Shown in pieces: positions 12,040-24,975 of a DNA stretch of 64,000 bases. The first letter of the stretch is position 1. Every line of letters starts with the position of its first letter. The notes below the pieces were generated by a model, which had not been told where the DNA came from, made no database searches, and saw only the letters and a program-made list of their open reading frames with translations. The stretch covers positions 10,032,327 through 10,096,326 of the forward strand of contig NC_064242.1 of NCBI RefSeq assembly GCF_023101765.2, in the 5' to 3' direction. Made by a program: the position numbers and the translations under genes. Source of the stretch: Spodoptera frugiperda (Eukaryota; Arthropoda; Insecta; Lepidoptera; Noctuidae).

Positions 12040-12180
12040 TGCCTAACGGGTTACCGAGGCTCCGGCTCAAAAAGCAGGAGTAGGAACGCGGTGGTTTTTA
12101 GTCAGTAAGAGTCTGACACTCCCTCTCGCCTCGTCCAAGGCGGGAGAAATCAATGGATAATTTCCCCCCTTAAAAAAGAG
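12040..12180 (+). repeat. SINE-like family A, copy 3
   Basis: This copy starts TGCCTAACGGGTTACCGAGG, contains AAGCAGGAGTAGGAACGCGG and TTTTAGTCAGTAAGAGTCTG, and ends CCCCCCTTAAAAAAG. It lies about 55 bp from copy 2 in inverted orientation. It is 5'-truncated relative to the 46.7-kb copy. Confidence 0.82.
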
Positions 12181-13368
12181 CAGTGTCATTGATTCTGTAA
12201 GGTACAAAGATCCAATAAATTGTACTAAAAACTTATAAATAATTGTATCTTGACGTCACTCGTCTTATTCTTTAATTGTGTTTCGAACTTTCCATAGAAA
12301 TGTAATTTGTTCGCAAACTTTTTATTTTTATAATACTAAAGAATTAATTATAAAGTTCTAATTCACTTGATTTCTAGGATTACTTTTTGATTGGTGTCTG
12401 ATGGCTGTTCGGATAATAATGTTTTATTTTTACTTTTTCAGGTATGAAACAATAATAAGTTTTAATTTTATTTCGTGTTCGTCTTAAGTGGTTTTCTAAT
12501 AAGATTGAATGCTGATTCCAGGTAAGTCAAATTGCTATAATTTTGGGTAAACAAATTTGAACTCTATTACTATGAATGAAAGGATGATAAAGCCAGAGAA
12601 GTAGGTACATACAGTACTAAACTACATAATTCTCCAAGAGCTACTAACCAAAATAAACTGCGCAAAATATACATACATAAATGTACCTACATAGCAACTT
12701 CCTCTCATTCGGATGGAAGGATATTGAACCACGCTTATTAACACATGTGTTAAAATAACACAATAAATTATAAATTATCGCATAAAATGAAGGATCTCAC
12801 ATTCAAAAACAGGTCAGATTGTAAATATTGACGCTTCATAAACATGGGATAAATTCAACATTCTTTCACTATTATTATGAGAACCAAATCAACAAACACG
12901 TGCTTAACGATTATAAACCTTATTGCTTTAAATTAGTTCACAGCATTCTCATCTCTATTTATAGCTTTATTAAGAGCAACAGTCTGATGACATTAATTAG
13001 GAACATTTTAATCGTTAACCCATTTTCGTTGAGACGGAAGGGCGAACAACCAATCATTATTCTCTCCAGTCAACTCCATTCGAATTGTGAACATTTTCTT
13101 AACTTCTTTAAGCAATTCGTCTTTACTTCGTTTGTGAAGTTTTGTTGGCAGTCTTTTGTTATTCTGTTAGGTTTTGTTTCATATTTTTTTGAATAAATTT
13201 TCTCTTATTTTGTTTCATTTCTTATATTTTTATTATATTGTACTGCTGGTAGAAGTAATCCTTCTTAAAGCCACTTTCCACCAGTTAAATGTTACTTATC
13301 AAATTGCAATAAGTTTTGAACTAAAACCAGGTACAATCAAGATCATTGGTGATTTGAAAATACTGTTT
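12181..13368. other. AT-rich stretch, candidate exon only
   Basis: No recognisable gene. A 122-codon open frame at 12,828-13,196 lacks an ATG for its first 50 or so codons and has no family resemblance, so I do not call it. The one notable item is the splice-site-bounded segment at 12,442-12,521. Confidence 0.5.
12442..12521 (+). other. Candidate non-coding exon
   Basis: An 80-nt segment is preceded by TTTTTACTTTTTCAG and followed by the near-ideal 5' splice site CCAG|GTAAGT. All three frames contain stops, so if it is an exon it belongs to an untranslated region or a long non-coding RNA. No transcript evidence is available, and a match of this strength can occur by chance in 64 kb. Confidence 0.2.
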
Positions 13369-13512
13369 TTTTATGGTGTAACCCGGTAAACGACTAGACA
13401 GATCACCTGATGATTAACAATCGCCGTCTCTTGGACACCCGGAACACCAGAGGCATTACACGTGCGTTGCCGGCCTTTTGGGGGTTAGGAATTTAAAGGT
13501 TGTTAGGATATC
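13369..13512 (+). repeat. Family B repeat, copy 2
   Basis: The modules GGTAAACGACTAGACAGATC, ACCTGATGATTAACAATCGC, CGGAACACCAGAGGCATTAC and GTTGCCGGCCTTTTGGGGGT occur in the order also seen at 53.2 and 62.2 kb. The copy stops after GTTGTTAGGATATCG, so it lacks the right part of the full element. I recognise this as a widespread moth repeat; its class is not clear from this window. Confidence 0.8.
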
Positions 13513-13605
13513 GTGCTGCTACATTTCTTCCCCCTTCATCTTGTTTTCTTCCACTGCCTGATATAGGCCTCTCCAATAGCATGCTACTGAGTTCCTTCCG
13601 TCATT
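13513..13605 (-). repeat. Short LINE-tail-like fragment
   Basis: The block CCACTGCCTGATATAGGCCT followed by CTCCAATAGCATGCTACTG resembles the 'CCACTGCTGGACATAGGCCTCTCC' type tail of moth non-LTR elements, read on the minus strand. It abuts family B copy 2 directly. It is too short for family assignment. Confidence 0.4.
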
Positions 13606-14594
13606 ATACGACGTCTATACATAATGTGTAGTTAAAACTGGACAACAAGCTCGATCAGTATATTGGTACCCACACATAGTAGCTCTCGTATTTACATTCA
13701 TTACACACACGCTACCGTCGCCTTACAATGTTTGTAATTAATCCTTGTCTCAGTAATTTTAATGATAACGACCGTCACGGTACTCCACACTCCAGCCAAT
13801 GAGGATCCGTAGCAATTTACAGCTTATCTAATATCCTTGTTAACACACACTTAATTACCATACAGTTACAACGTTCTCTAGTATTATTGTTTCTTCGTTA
13901 TCTTGGCCGCCATTAAGCTTTTGAATGGCTTGTTTGACCAGTTGATAGTCACTAGTATGACGATTAAACTTGAGTTTTTGAGTTAGACACAATATAGTTC
14001 CAAGGTTTTTAAACTCGTTTAAGTAACGTACCTGTGTAACCTAACACAAAATACATTGAAAGCCTTACTTCATAAACACAACATAAAACTATGGCTATAA
14101 TCTGCGATAATCACGGGTGCAAGTTGTCCATGAAATGACTTACATTTACATTTTGAGTCGATAACAAAATTATTTCTTCTGTGATTCTGCACCGAACAAA
14201 TTCCTTCGCGCTTTCATCCTATTTCGAAATATCTGGTGAAAAGTAGGTTTTCAGAAAATAGTGTAGGTATATTCACTGCAAATCCCTTCCAGAAAAAAAC
14301 GTGTTATATTATACCACGTTTCATTAAGAGCTATTATTTGTTCTGCTAGACGTATTGTGTGCAAAGAAAACAATTTAATGGTAGTCACTGGTTGGTCACT
14401 TAACTGTAACCTGAGACTTAAACTGATGGGTTACGTGTTTGGCCGGTGTAACTAAATATTCCAGACAGAAGCTCACTACATCGTCCCACTTTATTATTTA
14501 CTCAACGTCCGCAAATAGTACAATATTTTTGTGTCACTGGAACTGGAAATGGGATTTTGAAGGGATTCGTTTTAGTTTGACTTTTTCGTAATTC
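13606..14594. other. AT-rich non-coding stretch
   Basis: No gene, repeat or RNA signature that I can support. Confidence 0.55.
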
Positions 14595-14765
14595 TAGGCA
14601 TATTGATGGTCCGGAGCAGGTCTATTAGAGGACCCGGTGCCCCTTGCTGGAGCTGAGCTGAGGTGAGCTGAAGGTCGCCACCTGTTTTTACTGAGGTTAA
14701 AATGTGTCCACACTGTCTAGTCTTTTATCCCCAGAAAGCTAGGCGGCTTTTGAAGGTTCTACCCG
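14595..14765. repeat. Possible dispersed repeat fragment, GC-elevated
   Basis: This patch is richer in G+C than its surroundings and contains TGGTCCGGAGCAGGTCTATT, GGTGCCCCTTGCTGGAG, AGCTGAGCTGAGGTGAGCTG and AAGGTCGCCACCTG. It has no open frame of note. The sequence has the feel of a moth repeat I have met before, but no second copy lies in this window to prove it. Confidence 0.3.
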
Positions 14766-17700
14766 TCATCACAAAAAACAATATTGATGAATCATCTACA
14801 GAATATAGGTATTCCAGCTCATGCGACTCACAGTTTTCGAAATAGCCAATCTTATTGTGTCGCAATAAAGCTGAAAATCTATTAGTTACGAGTTTGACAA
14901 TCTTGTGGTTGACCTGCTGCTGGTCTTTACTTTGACCAACTTGGTAATATAATTATCTGAAACTTTCTTGTTACTATGGACTAAAATAGTAGTAAGTACT
15001 CGGTAAATGTTATTATTGTATTAATGTAACGTTTTCTACACAACTCTATTAACTGCTTTAATATAATTCTCGATTTATGTTAGAAGAATATGGTTGATTA
15101 AGAAAATGGTTTTTTTATTCACTTTGATGATCCACATTACTACGAAAATTATAGAATGGACAAGGTTTTCGTATTACATTAAAAATGGTTAATATTTAAT
15201 GGCTCTTAAAATTTATTTCGCTAGAATTACCAACAATGTTGTATTCAAAATCAGCTGTTATAAAACTAAATGAAAAATAGAAATTCAAAAGAAAGTAATT
15301 TCTTTTATAGCCCTAAACTAATAAAAACTATTGAATTTGCCTACCCAATTCTCTATGGACAAAAACACGAAACAACTTTAATGAGATAAAAAATATTTGA
15401 ATTGTTTGACATTAATTAAATTTCGGATTATTCAAAAACCCTTAGCGAATACTGGAATCTAATTTATTTTTCATTTCGAGAACCACAAAATTATATTATG
15501 GAAATAGTATTGTGACAATTGTGAGTCCTTAATTCAATTTTGGACTCTAATGTTCAGTAATCAGGTTTAAATTGTTTGTGCGGTGTATCAGGCACGCGGC
15601 TTTCTCACATTAGAGATAAGCAACCGCACGCACATTAATTTAATATTCTATTAGATTGTCTAATCGTTAATCTGGTTGGCTTATATTCTGTATCTGTAAA
15701 GGCATAAATTATTGAGCGTTAAATAAACCGTCCCTTGTAATAATTTTATGCTTATTCGGATTATGTTATGTATTTTTATCGGCCGCCCCAACCTCTGGGT
15801 CAGAAATCACAACGGTATTGAATTATCATTTGAATATGATATATGGGGTGGTACTCAAATCCGGGGCGCAGACAATCGCTGTGAAATTGTTTTGGGGAAC
15901 GTTTGATTAGATAAAGTGAATTATTGCTTTGATGTTGAAGAAAACGAATGTTCGTTACTGTGATTGCCTGTTTGTATATTGCTCATGAATAATAAAATAT
16001 ATTTTAAAATAAATCCCCATGCGAAATATTCAATATTAAATATTTTTTCATTAAATCTCATATGAAGTCCTGTACCTTCTTAATACAGTTTTCAAGTGGA
16101 ATTATGTCAAGTTTTAAAATAGAAAATATTATCATTCCTTAAATATTATCCAATCCATCAACGACATGTAAAGGAACCTTTAATAAGCGTGAAATTGACT
16201 CTATTAATACACACACACTATGAATAGACCGATACCGACGCCAAGTTGATCGGCGCCACATAACACATTTACATTAACCCAACAAATGTCTCTGAAAGCA
16301 TACGACTATAAAGCAGCGGCAAAAACTGAACATTTCCAATAAATTTTAAATTTAGTGTATTAGGGAAACAGTGGTGCAACTTAAAAGCAATTTGTCTGTA
16401 AATAACTCGACGCGGTAGGCGGATAACAGCTGCAAAGTCTCCGCCGAAACCAACAAACAATTAAAATATCCGACTAATGGAAGCTAAGGAATCCGAACCA
16501 TGTTAATGAACATGTCTCCTTGTCCTCTATTAGTTCACACCGCAAAAGATTTTCGTTGTCAAAAAAGGTGTCATTAATTAAAAAGTTCGACAGCCGTCAG
16601 TCGCGACGCGGGACGTCCTTGTTAGGTTTTACTTCAATTACCTGTTTGTTGAGCTACCGACTTTGGCCGTTTAAATACTGAAGCTTTTTTATACATTCTT
16701 TAACGTTAAGTTACAAACATACATTTTTGCAATAAAAAGCAAAATGGAATCGCCTAAACACATAACACACATATAAAAAATCCTACCCCAAACAGAGAAA
16801 AAACACAAATATCCCCAAAAATTGTGACCCAAAAAAATACCCTTTAATCCGGCAGCAAATTCACGCCACATCGCATTGCAACAATATCATTATACAATAC
16901 GGAGCCACAATAACCTATCTGACGGTACGCCACGTGTTGATTTTGGAGCAAACGAGGGTCGTATAGACCTCAACGACAATAATAGAAATATGCAAATAAC
17001 AGCGGCCAGCAGAGATGATATTCAAACAAGATTACGTGTGTAAACGTTGACAGACGAAATGTGAATGTTCATAAATCTGAGAAGGCCCAAGTAAAGTAAA
17101 CATTAGGAAAGGGTTAGAAGATTTTATAAAATTTTAAGCACTCAGGATTTATAATGATTTAGGTTGCTTTAAGATTTGATTTATAGGGGGCGTATTAAAA
17201 GATTAGGTTACTTAAATAACAATTTAATACGGAAATTAATTGCCGTTTAGCGGTATCTTCTATTTAATTAAGGGAAAAATACTTTACAAAAGGTTTTACG
17301 GCGGTTTCAATGCATATCTTTGGATACGGAGATAATGAAGTGATTTTGTATGTGCGATCACGAATGAGACCCAAAACAATTCCGATTTTGTATTCTGTAT
17401 CTTTATTGATCATAAACATATTTATACCGTTATCTGAACTGGAATCTTCATTGTGTTATCAAATTTCAACTTCGACGGCAATTAAAATCAACGCCAGTAT
17501 AACTTTTGACAATCATATTTCGATCTGTACGCGTCTTTTTACGTTCCAATTTAAAAGTTCAAATGTCGTATTAAATAAAATATAAAAATTTCATGACTGG
17601 TCAAACGTAAAATCCAGAACATTACGTTGATGCACGCAAACTGCAAGGAACGGATAATTTATTATGCGCCCGTTAATACTTTAACCTACATTAAAATTTA

Positions 17701-19855
17701 TTGCGCGCTCATATGAAAATATTACATAAATACTTTAACAAAAATGTGCCAAGAGTAAATGTACTTATGCCATAACTGATAATAAGATTTTGCATGATAA
17801 AAAATAACATTCACTTTTAAATAATCTTTAAATTCAAAACCCTTTCAAATTGCATTGGACATAAATCTCTAAACAACGCAAAATCATCAGAACCAATTGA
17901 AAATGATTTGCAATTGAGGCCAATAATTGACTACTCAGGTATAATTAAACTACCTACGTAATAAGGAGACTTAAAATAGGCTCTTGAACTCATCAAATTA
18001 AGAACGAAGATGTGCGTCATCAAACTAATACTACAGTAAAGATTCATAAAGGCAAAACAAGTTACGCTAATACCAGTAACATACAACAAAGAAAATCGAC
18101 ATTCAAAGAAATTAAAACACGAATTTATGGAAGGCACGTCATAAAGATTGAAATAAATAATTTTCGGACTTAGTGTTGGTACAAATGCATGCAAATACAA
18201 AACAGATACGTACAAATATCGTGCATGTTTGTGTCCTCTACGGGTTTTAACACAAATGTATCCATAAGCCGTCCGGAGAGCAGAATCTCTTAATTTACGC
18301 CCCGAAGGGATTTGCTAAAGCCAAACATTGTTCGCTAATTATAACGAGACGCATGTGCTTCGCGTCCCACGAGGATCTTACCAACTTAACGAGTAGCGTT
18401 GTTGTCCGTGTGTGAAATATTCAATTAAATTTTAAGTTATTTTAATTCCTTTTGTTTTACTTGTTCTTTACTCTCTTACTACCAATTCTAAATTGCTTTT
18501 CTTTTCACGATTAATGTTTTATTTACTTCATCTACTGTTTCTAGTTGAATACTCATTCATATAAAGCTATAGACAGATATTTCCATTACTGTTTATAATA
18601 TTATTTAGCTATTTCGTAGAATTTGTTTTCAATTTGATCCTGCTAAGAGCTACTTAATCAAAGGGGAATTATTCGTGCCTTACATTCAGTAAAACACTCT
18701 AAACAACATTCGTTTGATGATATATATTGCCAATTTCTAAGAAATACAATTTTAACATTCCTTTTAGCGATTAAAAATTATCCTTAAAAGAAATCCTCAA
18801 CCAAAGTAACACCATTTTGTGATAAAAATAAAAGGATCAAACTCATAAGCCACGTTAGCACGTGGTCGAATCACACCCCTCTGTCGCCTCAAAAATTCTA
18901 TAACCACCTATCGGACATACCCATCTGCATACAGCATCAAATTCACCCAAATACTGCGTAATGCACTCTAAAATGTACTCTATTGCATAGGACATACAGC
19001 TACTGGTGATTAATTATGGACTGCAGAAATATATTTGCTAATAGGGTGAGCTAATCTGTCAGCTGAGCCGCTGGAGATCGTTTAAAAGCTGTGCCCCCTT
19101 CTAGCTATTGTTTATTTAGGATGGCGATTCGCGGTAAAAGCCTGTTTTTGAGGCGTACTCTAATGCGATTGTCCGTTAGCCACGAAGTGGCATGGAGAGC
19201 GAAATGATATGCTGATAGCACTCAGAAGTGGTCATTGTGGTAATGACAGGGGCGATTGAGATATTAATCCGATAAAATGTCGGAAAGGGTTTTATGAAGT
19301 TATAAAATTAAATGAGAACGTTGACTACACATTTTGTTTTGGACCACATTGCATACTGTTTGAAGTTGCTCCGGAGGTAACAAAGAGTAAATTTATTAAG
19401 CCTCTTATCAGATTTGGGCCCTTTGTATTTTAATTAGCTCGCATGAAATCATTTTAAGTAGGTAACTGTTTGGAACATCTAATGAAGGATGTTAGGTAAC
19501 TACTGAGTACGTAGCAAACTAAGTACATCCACACAGACAGTTGATTCGAGACTTGTCATCCTAAAAACTTTTGAATGTTCGTACTACGAATTTGTTTTCT
19601 TTGGCACACAAATGGACACGTGTAAAGTTTGTATCATATTACTTAAATATTTAAACATCTTTCAATTTTAAGATATGTTTAGACGTTTTCCATTCAAACT
19701 AAGAATATAGGACTGACGAAAATGCCAGTAATAAAAGCGAAAATAATTTAAACACAATCAATCAAGAATATCATTTAAATGTAAACGAAATATCCAATCA
19801 ATTATAATTATAATACTAGTTTAGTAAATTTGAAGTCTTCGACAAGGACAAGGAT
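14766..19855. other. AT-rich non-coding stretch with GC-elevated patches
   Basis: No gene is supported. Patches at about 16,575-16,620, 16,905-17,045 and 18,270-18,410 are more GC-rich and free of repeats that I recognise. The 16.9-kb patch keeps one frame open for about 70 codons but has no start codon and no known domain. These could be conserved regulatory DNA, which only cross-species alignment could show. Confidence 0.5.
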
Positions 19856-19975
19856 CATACTAATATTATAAGTAAAATGTGCACGTATGTTTGTTTAGAT
19901 GCTTGTCCGTCAATCAAGCTGAAACTACTAAACAGATTTTGATGTTTGATCTACAGATTATAAAACCTTTCACAT
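19856..19975 (+). repeat. Family F repeat fragment, copy 1
   Basis: The segment begins ATACTAATATTATAAGTAAA and contains TTGTCCGTCAATCAAGCTG followed by AAACTACTAAACAGATTTTG. The second block recurs at 24.9 kb with few changes. This is the head of a very common moth dispersed element; its class cannot be told from fragments of this length. Confidence 0.65.
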
Positions 19976-20010
19976 TATCCAAATCCTAAAACTGTACCTC
20001 AGATTCTGTT

Positions 20011-20281
20011 TACGTGACGGCCTTTTATCAATACGCAGGCAGAGATGCATACCACGGCACGAAAGGTCGCTATACAATGTACACCCACTTTTCACCATTT
20101 GTGTTATAAGTCCCATGTAATAGGGGTGAACCTATTGCCATTATTATACTGGGCACAACTCTAGACTTCTACTAAGAAAATTTCGAAAAACCGAAAAATA
20201 CTCAGTGATTCTTTGCCCGACCCGAGAATCGAGCCCAAGACCCCTCGACCAACTTACGACCACTTGACTAACGAGGCAGAA
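20011..20281 (-). repeat. tRNA-derived SINE, family E, copy 1 (minus)
   Basis: On the minus strand the head has RNA polymerase III type boxes: box A TAGTCAAGTGG at 20,270-20,260 and box B GGCTCGATTCT at 20,235-20,225. The body follows, with CAATAGGTTCACCCCTATTA, CATGGGACTTATAACACAAA and TGGTGAAAAGTGGGTGTACA, and the copy ends near GATAAAAGGCCGTCACGTA. The same body is present at 34.0 and 50.3 kb. Head plus body and lack of any ORF fit a SINE. It is probably inactive because the boxes have drifted. Confidence 0.85.
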
Positions 20282-23200
20282 TTTATTTACTTACATAAAA
20301 AAGCACGCTACTAAACTAGAACGACTTCCCAAAGAGCTGTTAGTAAACAAACTTGCATAGCTTGTGGCAAACATGTCTCACCCAATTCTATTTGAGTGTG
20401 GCTTTTTGAAATATCCAACTTAAATATTTACAACGTAAAACACAATTTTCAATGACAATAAAATTACATTGCGCGCGAATTAATTTCATTCGACCTTTTG
20501 TGGGTGTTAACATCTCACAGCTATTAAAGTGTAGGCTTAGCTCTAATTCATATGGACGCTTATGCTAATATGGAACCGTGGCTTATGCAAAAACAGGTTT
20601 CAAATAGGCTGACAGTTAATTACGTGTTAAAATGTTTGTACATTATTGCGTTACTTCAAATTGTTTCGAGAGCACTTTGGTTAAAGTATACTTAGTTGGA
20701 GCACAAAATATTCGAAAAGTGCAAAGAGTAACCTAAATCAATATATCATACACAAATAATCACTAAACAGAATATTATAAACCACTAAATCATATTCTGT
20801 ATCAAATCTTAGTTACACTTAAAAAAAATAAATGAAAAGAAGAAAACAATTTTAAACCTAACAGAAAAAATACATTTATGATAAGCGTCCTAAAAGGAAA
20901 GGTATTAGACGAATTATAGAATTAAAAAAAAGTTCGACCATCGCTGGTCCAACTACAAAAAAAATTACGTCAATTATTTAATACCAAAACATGTGTTGAA
21001 AGCTACCGACATGTGGCAAGTTAAAGGTGGAGACAGCAGATAGTACCACATTCATGTTTCTATAAAAAAAAACATGATAGCAACATTATAACTATTGTTA
21101 TTTTTGTCTATTTTCTCATAGAAACTCAGCACGCAATGATCTACAGATGATGTTGTGACCATCTGGATAATCTATTTGGTGAATAAATTACTTCTATGAA
21201 AACATAATTATGTTTTGTTTACCCTGAGAGCTTAGGCCTATTTATTATTTCACACACATGTATTGTATTCGAGATTGGTCAAATCTGGCAGTGAATTACT
21301 TAGGCATGTACTGAACAAAATGTGCAAAGATTTTGTTGTGAAATAATAAAAATATCAAATTTAAAATCTCACCTTAAATACAAAAACAATATGAATGGGT
21401 TTGGAACGGAGACGAAATCAATTACGTACCATTTCGCATGTATATTATTTTAGTCCCGGGTCAAATCCAGTGGAAGTTGGCCAATCACGGGACGGTCCCT
21501 AACAACGGACAAAAGCACAATTAAGTACAGCAGGGACCGATAACAAAAGGCCGGAGAGCACACAATTTGTTGCAGCCCATCTTTATCTGGCCCACTATTG
21601 ACCCTTTACCCTAATTCATAGAGTGTTCAACCCTCTTTATGCTACCCTGGTAAAATTAATCCCGTACACTGTCGCTTACATACTGCAGTTTGGTACGTAT
21701 TTTTGTAAGGTACATTTTTAGACTGTGGCTATAGGGGTAGAGAGAGAGACATTGGAAGCCTGCAAAAATGTATTATTATTCTCCGATGTGAACAAAACAT
21801 GTGGTCTGAGTTTGCGTATTATCACGCTTTAGCGACATTTTGAGAGTGATTCGCGTATCTTTATTCTGTGGGGCTCCCCTCACTGTTAATGATACGTCGT
21901 TAGTTTCAGAGCGCACGTGTATTAGCGGACTTAACGATATTAAAATTTTATTTACATTTAAATTGGCTCCTTTTGTTAATCCTCACACCCGTTAAGAAAA
22001 ATCATGCGCTACTTTAAAAAATCGGGAGGAGTACTCATGTTTTGCAGTAGTTTAAAAAATAAGTCGCAGTTGAACGATGCTCAAAATAATGAAGCTTTTC
22101 CAAATATCGCCAATACTGTTTGTACACATGCTACGTTAGTGTACCGAGACCCAGCGTTATTTCAACATTTTTTCTAAAAAGCGAGCCATCCGTGCTGTTA
22201 CCGTAGCGTTTCACTCCGCACCTTTGCATTCGTTCCATCACCACTCATTCCGCGTCAACGCATGCACTAATTAGCTGACACCCGACACCGTCACTGGAAA
22301 CACGTTTCTAGCTCCCATAGGAAACTTTGGACGCAGAGGGAACAAACCAGGTGTGAAATTGAGTCACTCTCTTTTATTTTTAAGAATTCTTTCGTATACA
22401 CTAGTCAGTGTACGACAAAAGGTAAAGGCAGCTCTATGAAATCTCATGTAAATTTTATTAATTAAAACATTTTACATAAAGAGCTAATTTGTTCGATAAG
22501 CTTTAACGAAGTTCAATAAAAATACGAATACAACGGGACAACAAAGAGAAAAAACTGTTAACTACTTTTATCGGATCTAATTAAAGAAACTTGTATAGAA
22601 TACAAATTAATAAAAGTTTAAACATTACCAACAAAAGGCCGCAGCGTCTCCCAGTGCGGAATAGAATGGGACAGAACACAAAGCATCGCTCGTTATAGTG
22701 TCGCAATCGCAAACTTGGCCCTTTTGTCGGGTTCTGTTCGGTTCCACCGAATGTACTAATTAGTCCCCGACTTATTTGCTGAGTGCAATAGAAAGTTCTC
22801 GAACGGGCCCGGTTGACCTGCGGTGGCAGACAGCGTGTTGAATCGTTCACCTTGCCACTGTCTGGAGTTCGGACTGTGGTTTTCCTTTGTTTTGCTTCCT
22901 ATGGCATGTTTAGTTACTTTTGCTTGACAACATACTCGTAGATCCTCTTTAGAAAGTTCAGTGAAGATAGCTTTATGTGGGAAATATAGTCGTTTGCTTG
23001 GTGAAACTGGCATCTAAGACTGTTTATGTAATTATGTCTTCTACCTACACAAACATTGATCGTGAAAGCCAACCCACATTACCTTCATGTGCTGTAATAT
23101 ATACGTACATCATATGCAACTTCCGCATACTGTTGGATGATACATAAGTTCACTCATTGTCATTAAGATTATTTAAATGTCCGACAGATTAAAGTTTGTT

Positions 23201-24884
23201 AACGACCGGAACTATTCCTTAATTGATGTCAATTAGTTCTTTAGTAGGGCTAAAAAGATTAGACACTATTAAGACTACCATATCTCATACATTAAAATGG
23301 TTAAAAAACTCATACTCCTGTTTCAAGACTTCATGCGTAATGACGTAATATGATGTAAGTTTACAATATACATATTGTTATGTATATCCACGAGTTGTCA
23401 TGTCATGAATCCAACTGTCTGTAAACTACATAAAACAATACCAGTTAATGATCAGTCCAAGCTAATCAATATCGTTTAAAAATAAATCCATCGTTTCCTT
23501 GCAAAACAGTCTAGTGACTGGTGCTTTCTTTAAAACTTGCACTAACCCATTATTCCTTACAGTTGATAGTCGCCGATAGATTATAGTATAAAGATCGATG
23601 CAGCGTGAAATTGTCAGCACTTTGCATACATTACGCATTTCCCACGATGTAATGTGAAAAATGAGTTCTATGACGCAGCGTTCTATAATGGATTTGAGAA
23701 AGTAGAAGAATGATGAGTGGATATTAGATAATCTACCTATTGGTGCTAGAACGTTATGGTTCTAGGATTTTACCGAAATAGAACCAAAAAAATTATTGTT
23801 TAATGGCATAAAAGCAATACTATGATCGAATTTTCGGTTATTTTACGACTGTTTGAAAGTCCAGAAAATGTTTTTATTACTGAGCCAATGGTCTTTAAAG
23901 CCACAAGCTGGAACCTAAGTTTGGGGTCTAAAGGTACCTAAATGAAACCTAAATACGTAGCTAGTGGAGTGGCCGTTATTTTTAATGAGAAATAAACTCC
24001 AGGCTCTGGTTAGACCGTTCACTTAACGAAGTCTGCAGCCAAATGTCCAACGTCGACGTTCCCGAAAGTGTGTAATAAAACCCTCTAATTATACCCACAT
24101 AGCAAAAACTTTATACTTATTTTTTGGTATTTTTTGGGTTTGGGTAGGTGTTAGTGGTATAATTTTGTGACTCCTCGCCAAATCAGCTAAATTGTTTAAT
24201 AAATGGTCTGTGTTTGGTATGATTAAGTTATAGTTACGTTACGTTTCACATAATTTTTTTATTTAAACTTGTGTCCTTTAGTTTTAATACTAGGTTTAGT
24301 AAGAAAAAGTTAAAGGAAAGGAAAAAGGAGTTTACTTCTATGTTCGACTAAGCAACACGCAGCCGACATTTACTGACGTGATATTTTATAGCATATAGCC
24401 TCAACAAATTGACTATCCAGCCTGTATTTCTGGACCTGTATTTCTGGAAATTATAGTATGTATACTGCGTTCAGACAAACAAACGAATTCTTCAGCTTCA
24501 AAAATTAAGCATATATATTTTATTTCATAAAATGCTCAAATCACCACCTTGTAAAAACACCAATAAGTATTTAAATTAACAATTAAAAAATTGACATTGT
24601 TAAAGAGAAGTTGGGAGACCCTTAGTCGGAATAATGACTGGTAACATTGTAACAGAGCTTGCGACCCGGTCACAGTTCGCAGTAGTTACTAATTAGAGGT
24701 TGTCCTACGCAGCAACCACCCGGCGGTTTGCAGTTTTCAATGGAAAACTTTTAGTTGCAATCCTGTGTAGCTACCTATAGCTTGGTTAAACTATGCTATG
24801 ATTTTGTATAACTTCGTTCAATATTATTATGTTAGTGCTTGTTTCTGTTTTGTGTTAATGTATTTCTTCAGTTTCTTGATTGTT
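20282..24884. other. AT-rich non-coding stretch with GC-elevated patches
   Basis: No gene is supported. GC-elevated patches lie at about 21,450-21,600, 22,170-22,345 and 22,620-22,880. Overlapping open frames of 85-89 codons on the minus strand at 22.6-23.0 kb show no conserved domain. Confidence 0.5.
24421..24448. repeat. 14-bp tandem duplication
   Basis: CCTGTATTTCTGGA is repeated exactly, head to tail. It is too short to imply any mechanism beyond replication slippage or a local copy event. Confidence 0.8.
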
Positions 24885-24975
24885 AGTTTGGATGTTAATC
24901 CGTCAATCACGCGGAAACTACTGAACGGATTTTGATTAAATTTGGTATACAGACAGAATTATTTATGTAGACATT
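24885..24975 (+). repeat. Family F repeat fragment, copy 2
   Basis: TTAATCCGTCAATCACGCGG then AAACTACTGAACGGATTTTG and AAATTTGGTATACAGACAG match the internal part of the fragment at 19.9 kb. The ATACTAATATTATAA head is not preserved here. Confidence 0.65.

Noticed and set aside
12828..13196. 122-codon open frame
   Set aside because: It has no ATG until about codon 53, is rich in Phe/Ile/Asn/Lys as expected from AT-rich DNA, and has no recognisable domain. One or so frames of this length are expected by chance at this base composition.
22581..23013. Two overlapping minus-strand frames of 85-89 codons
   Set aside because: They are in different frames over a GC-elevated patch, with no domain, no splice context and no homology that I can recall.
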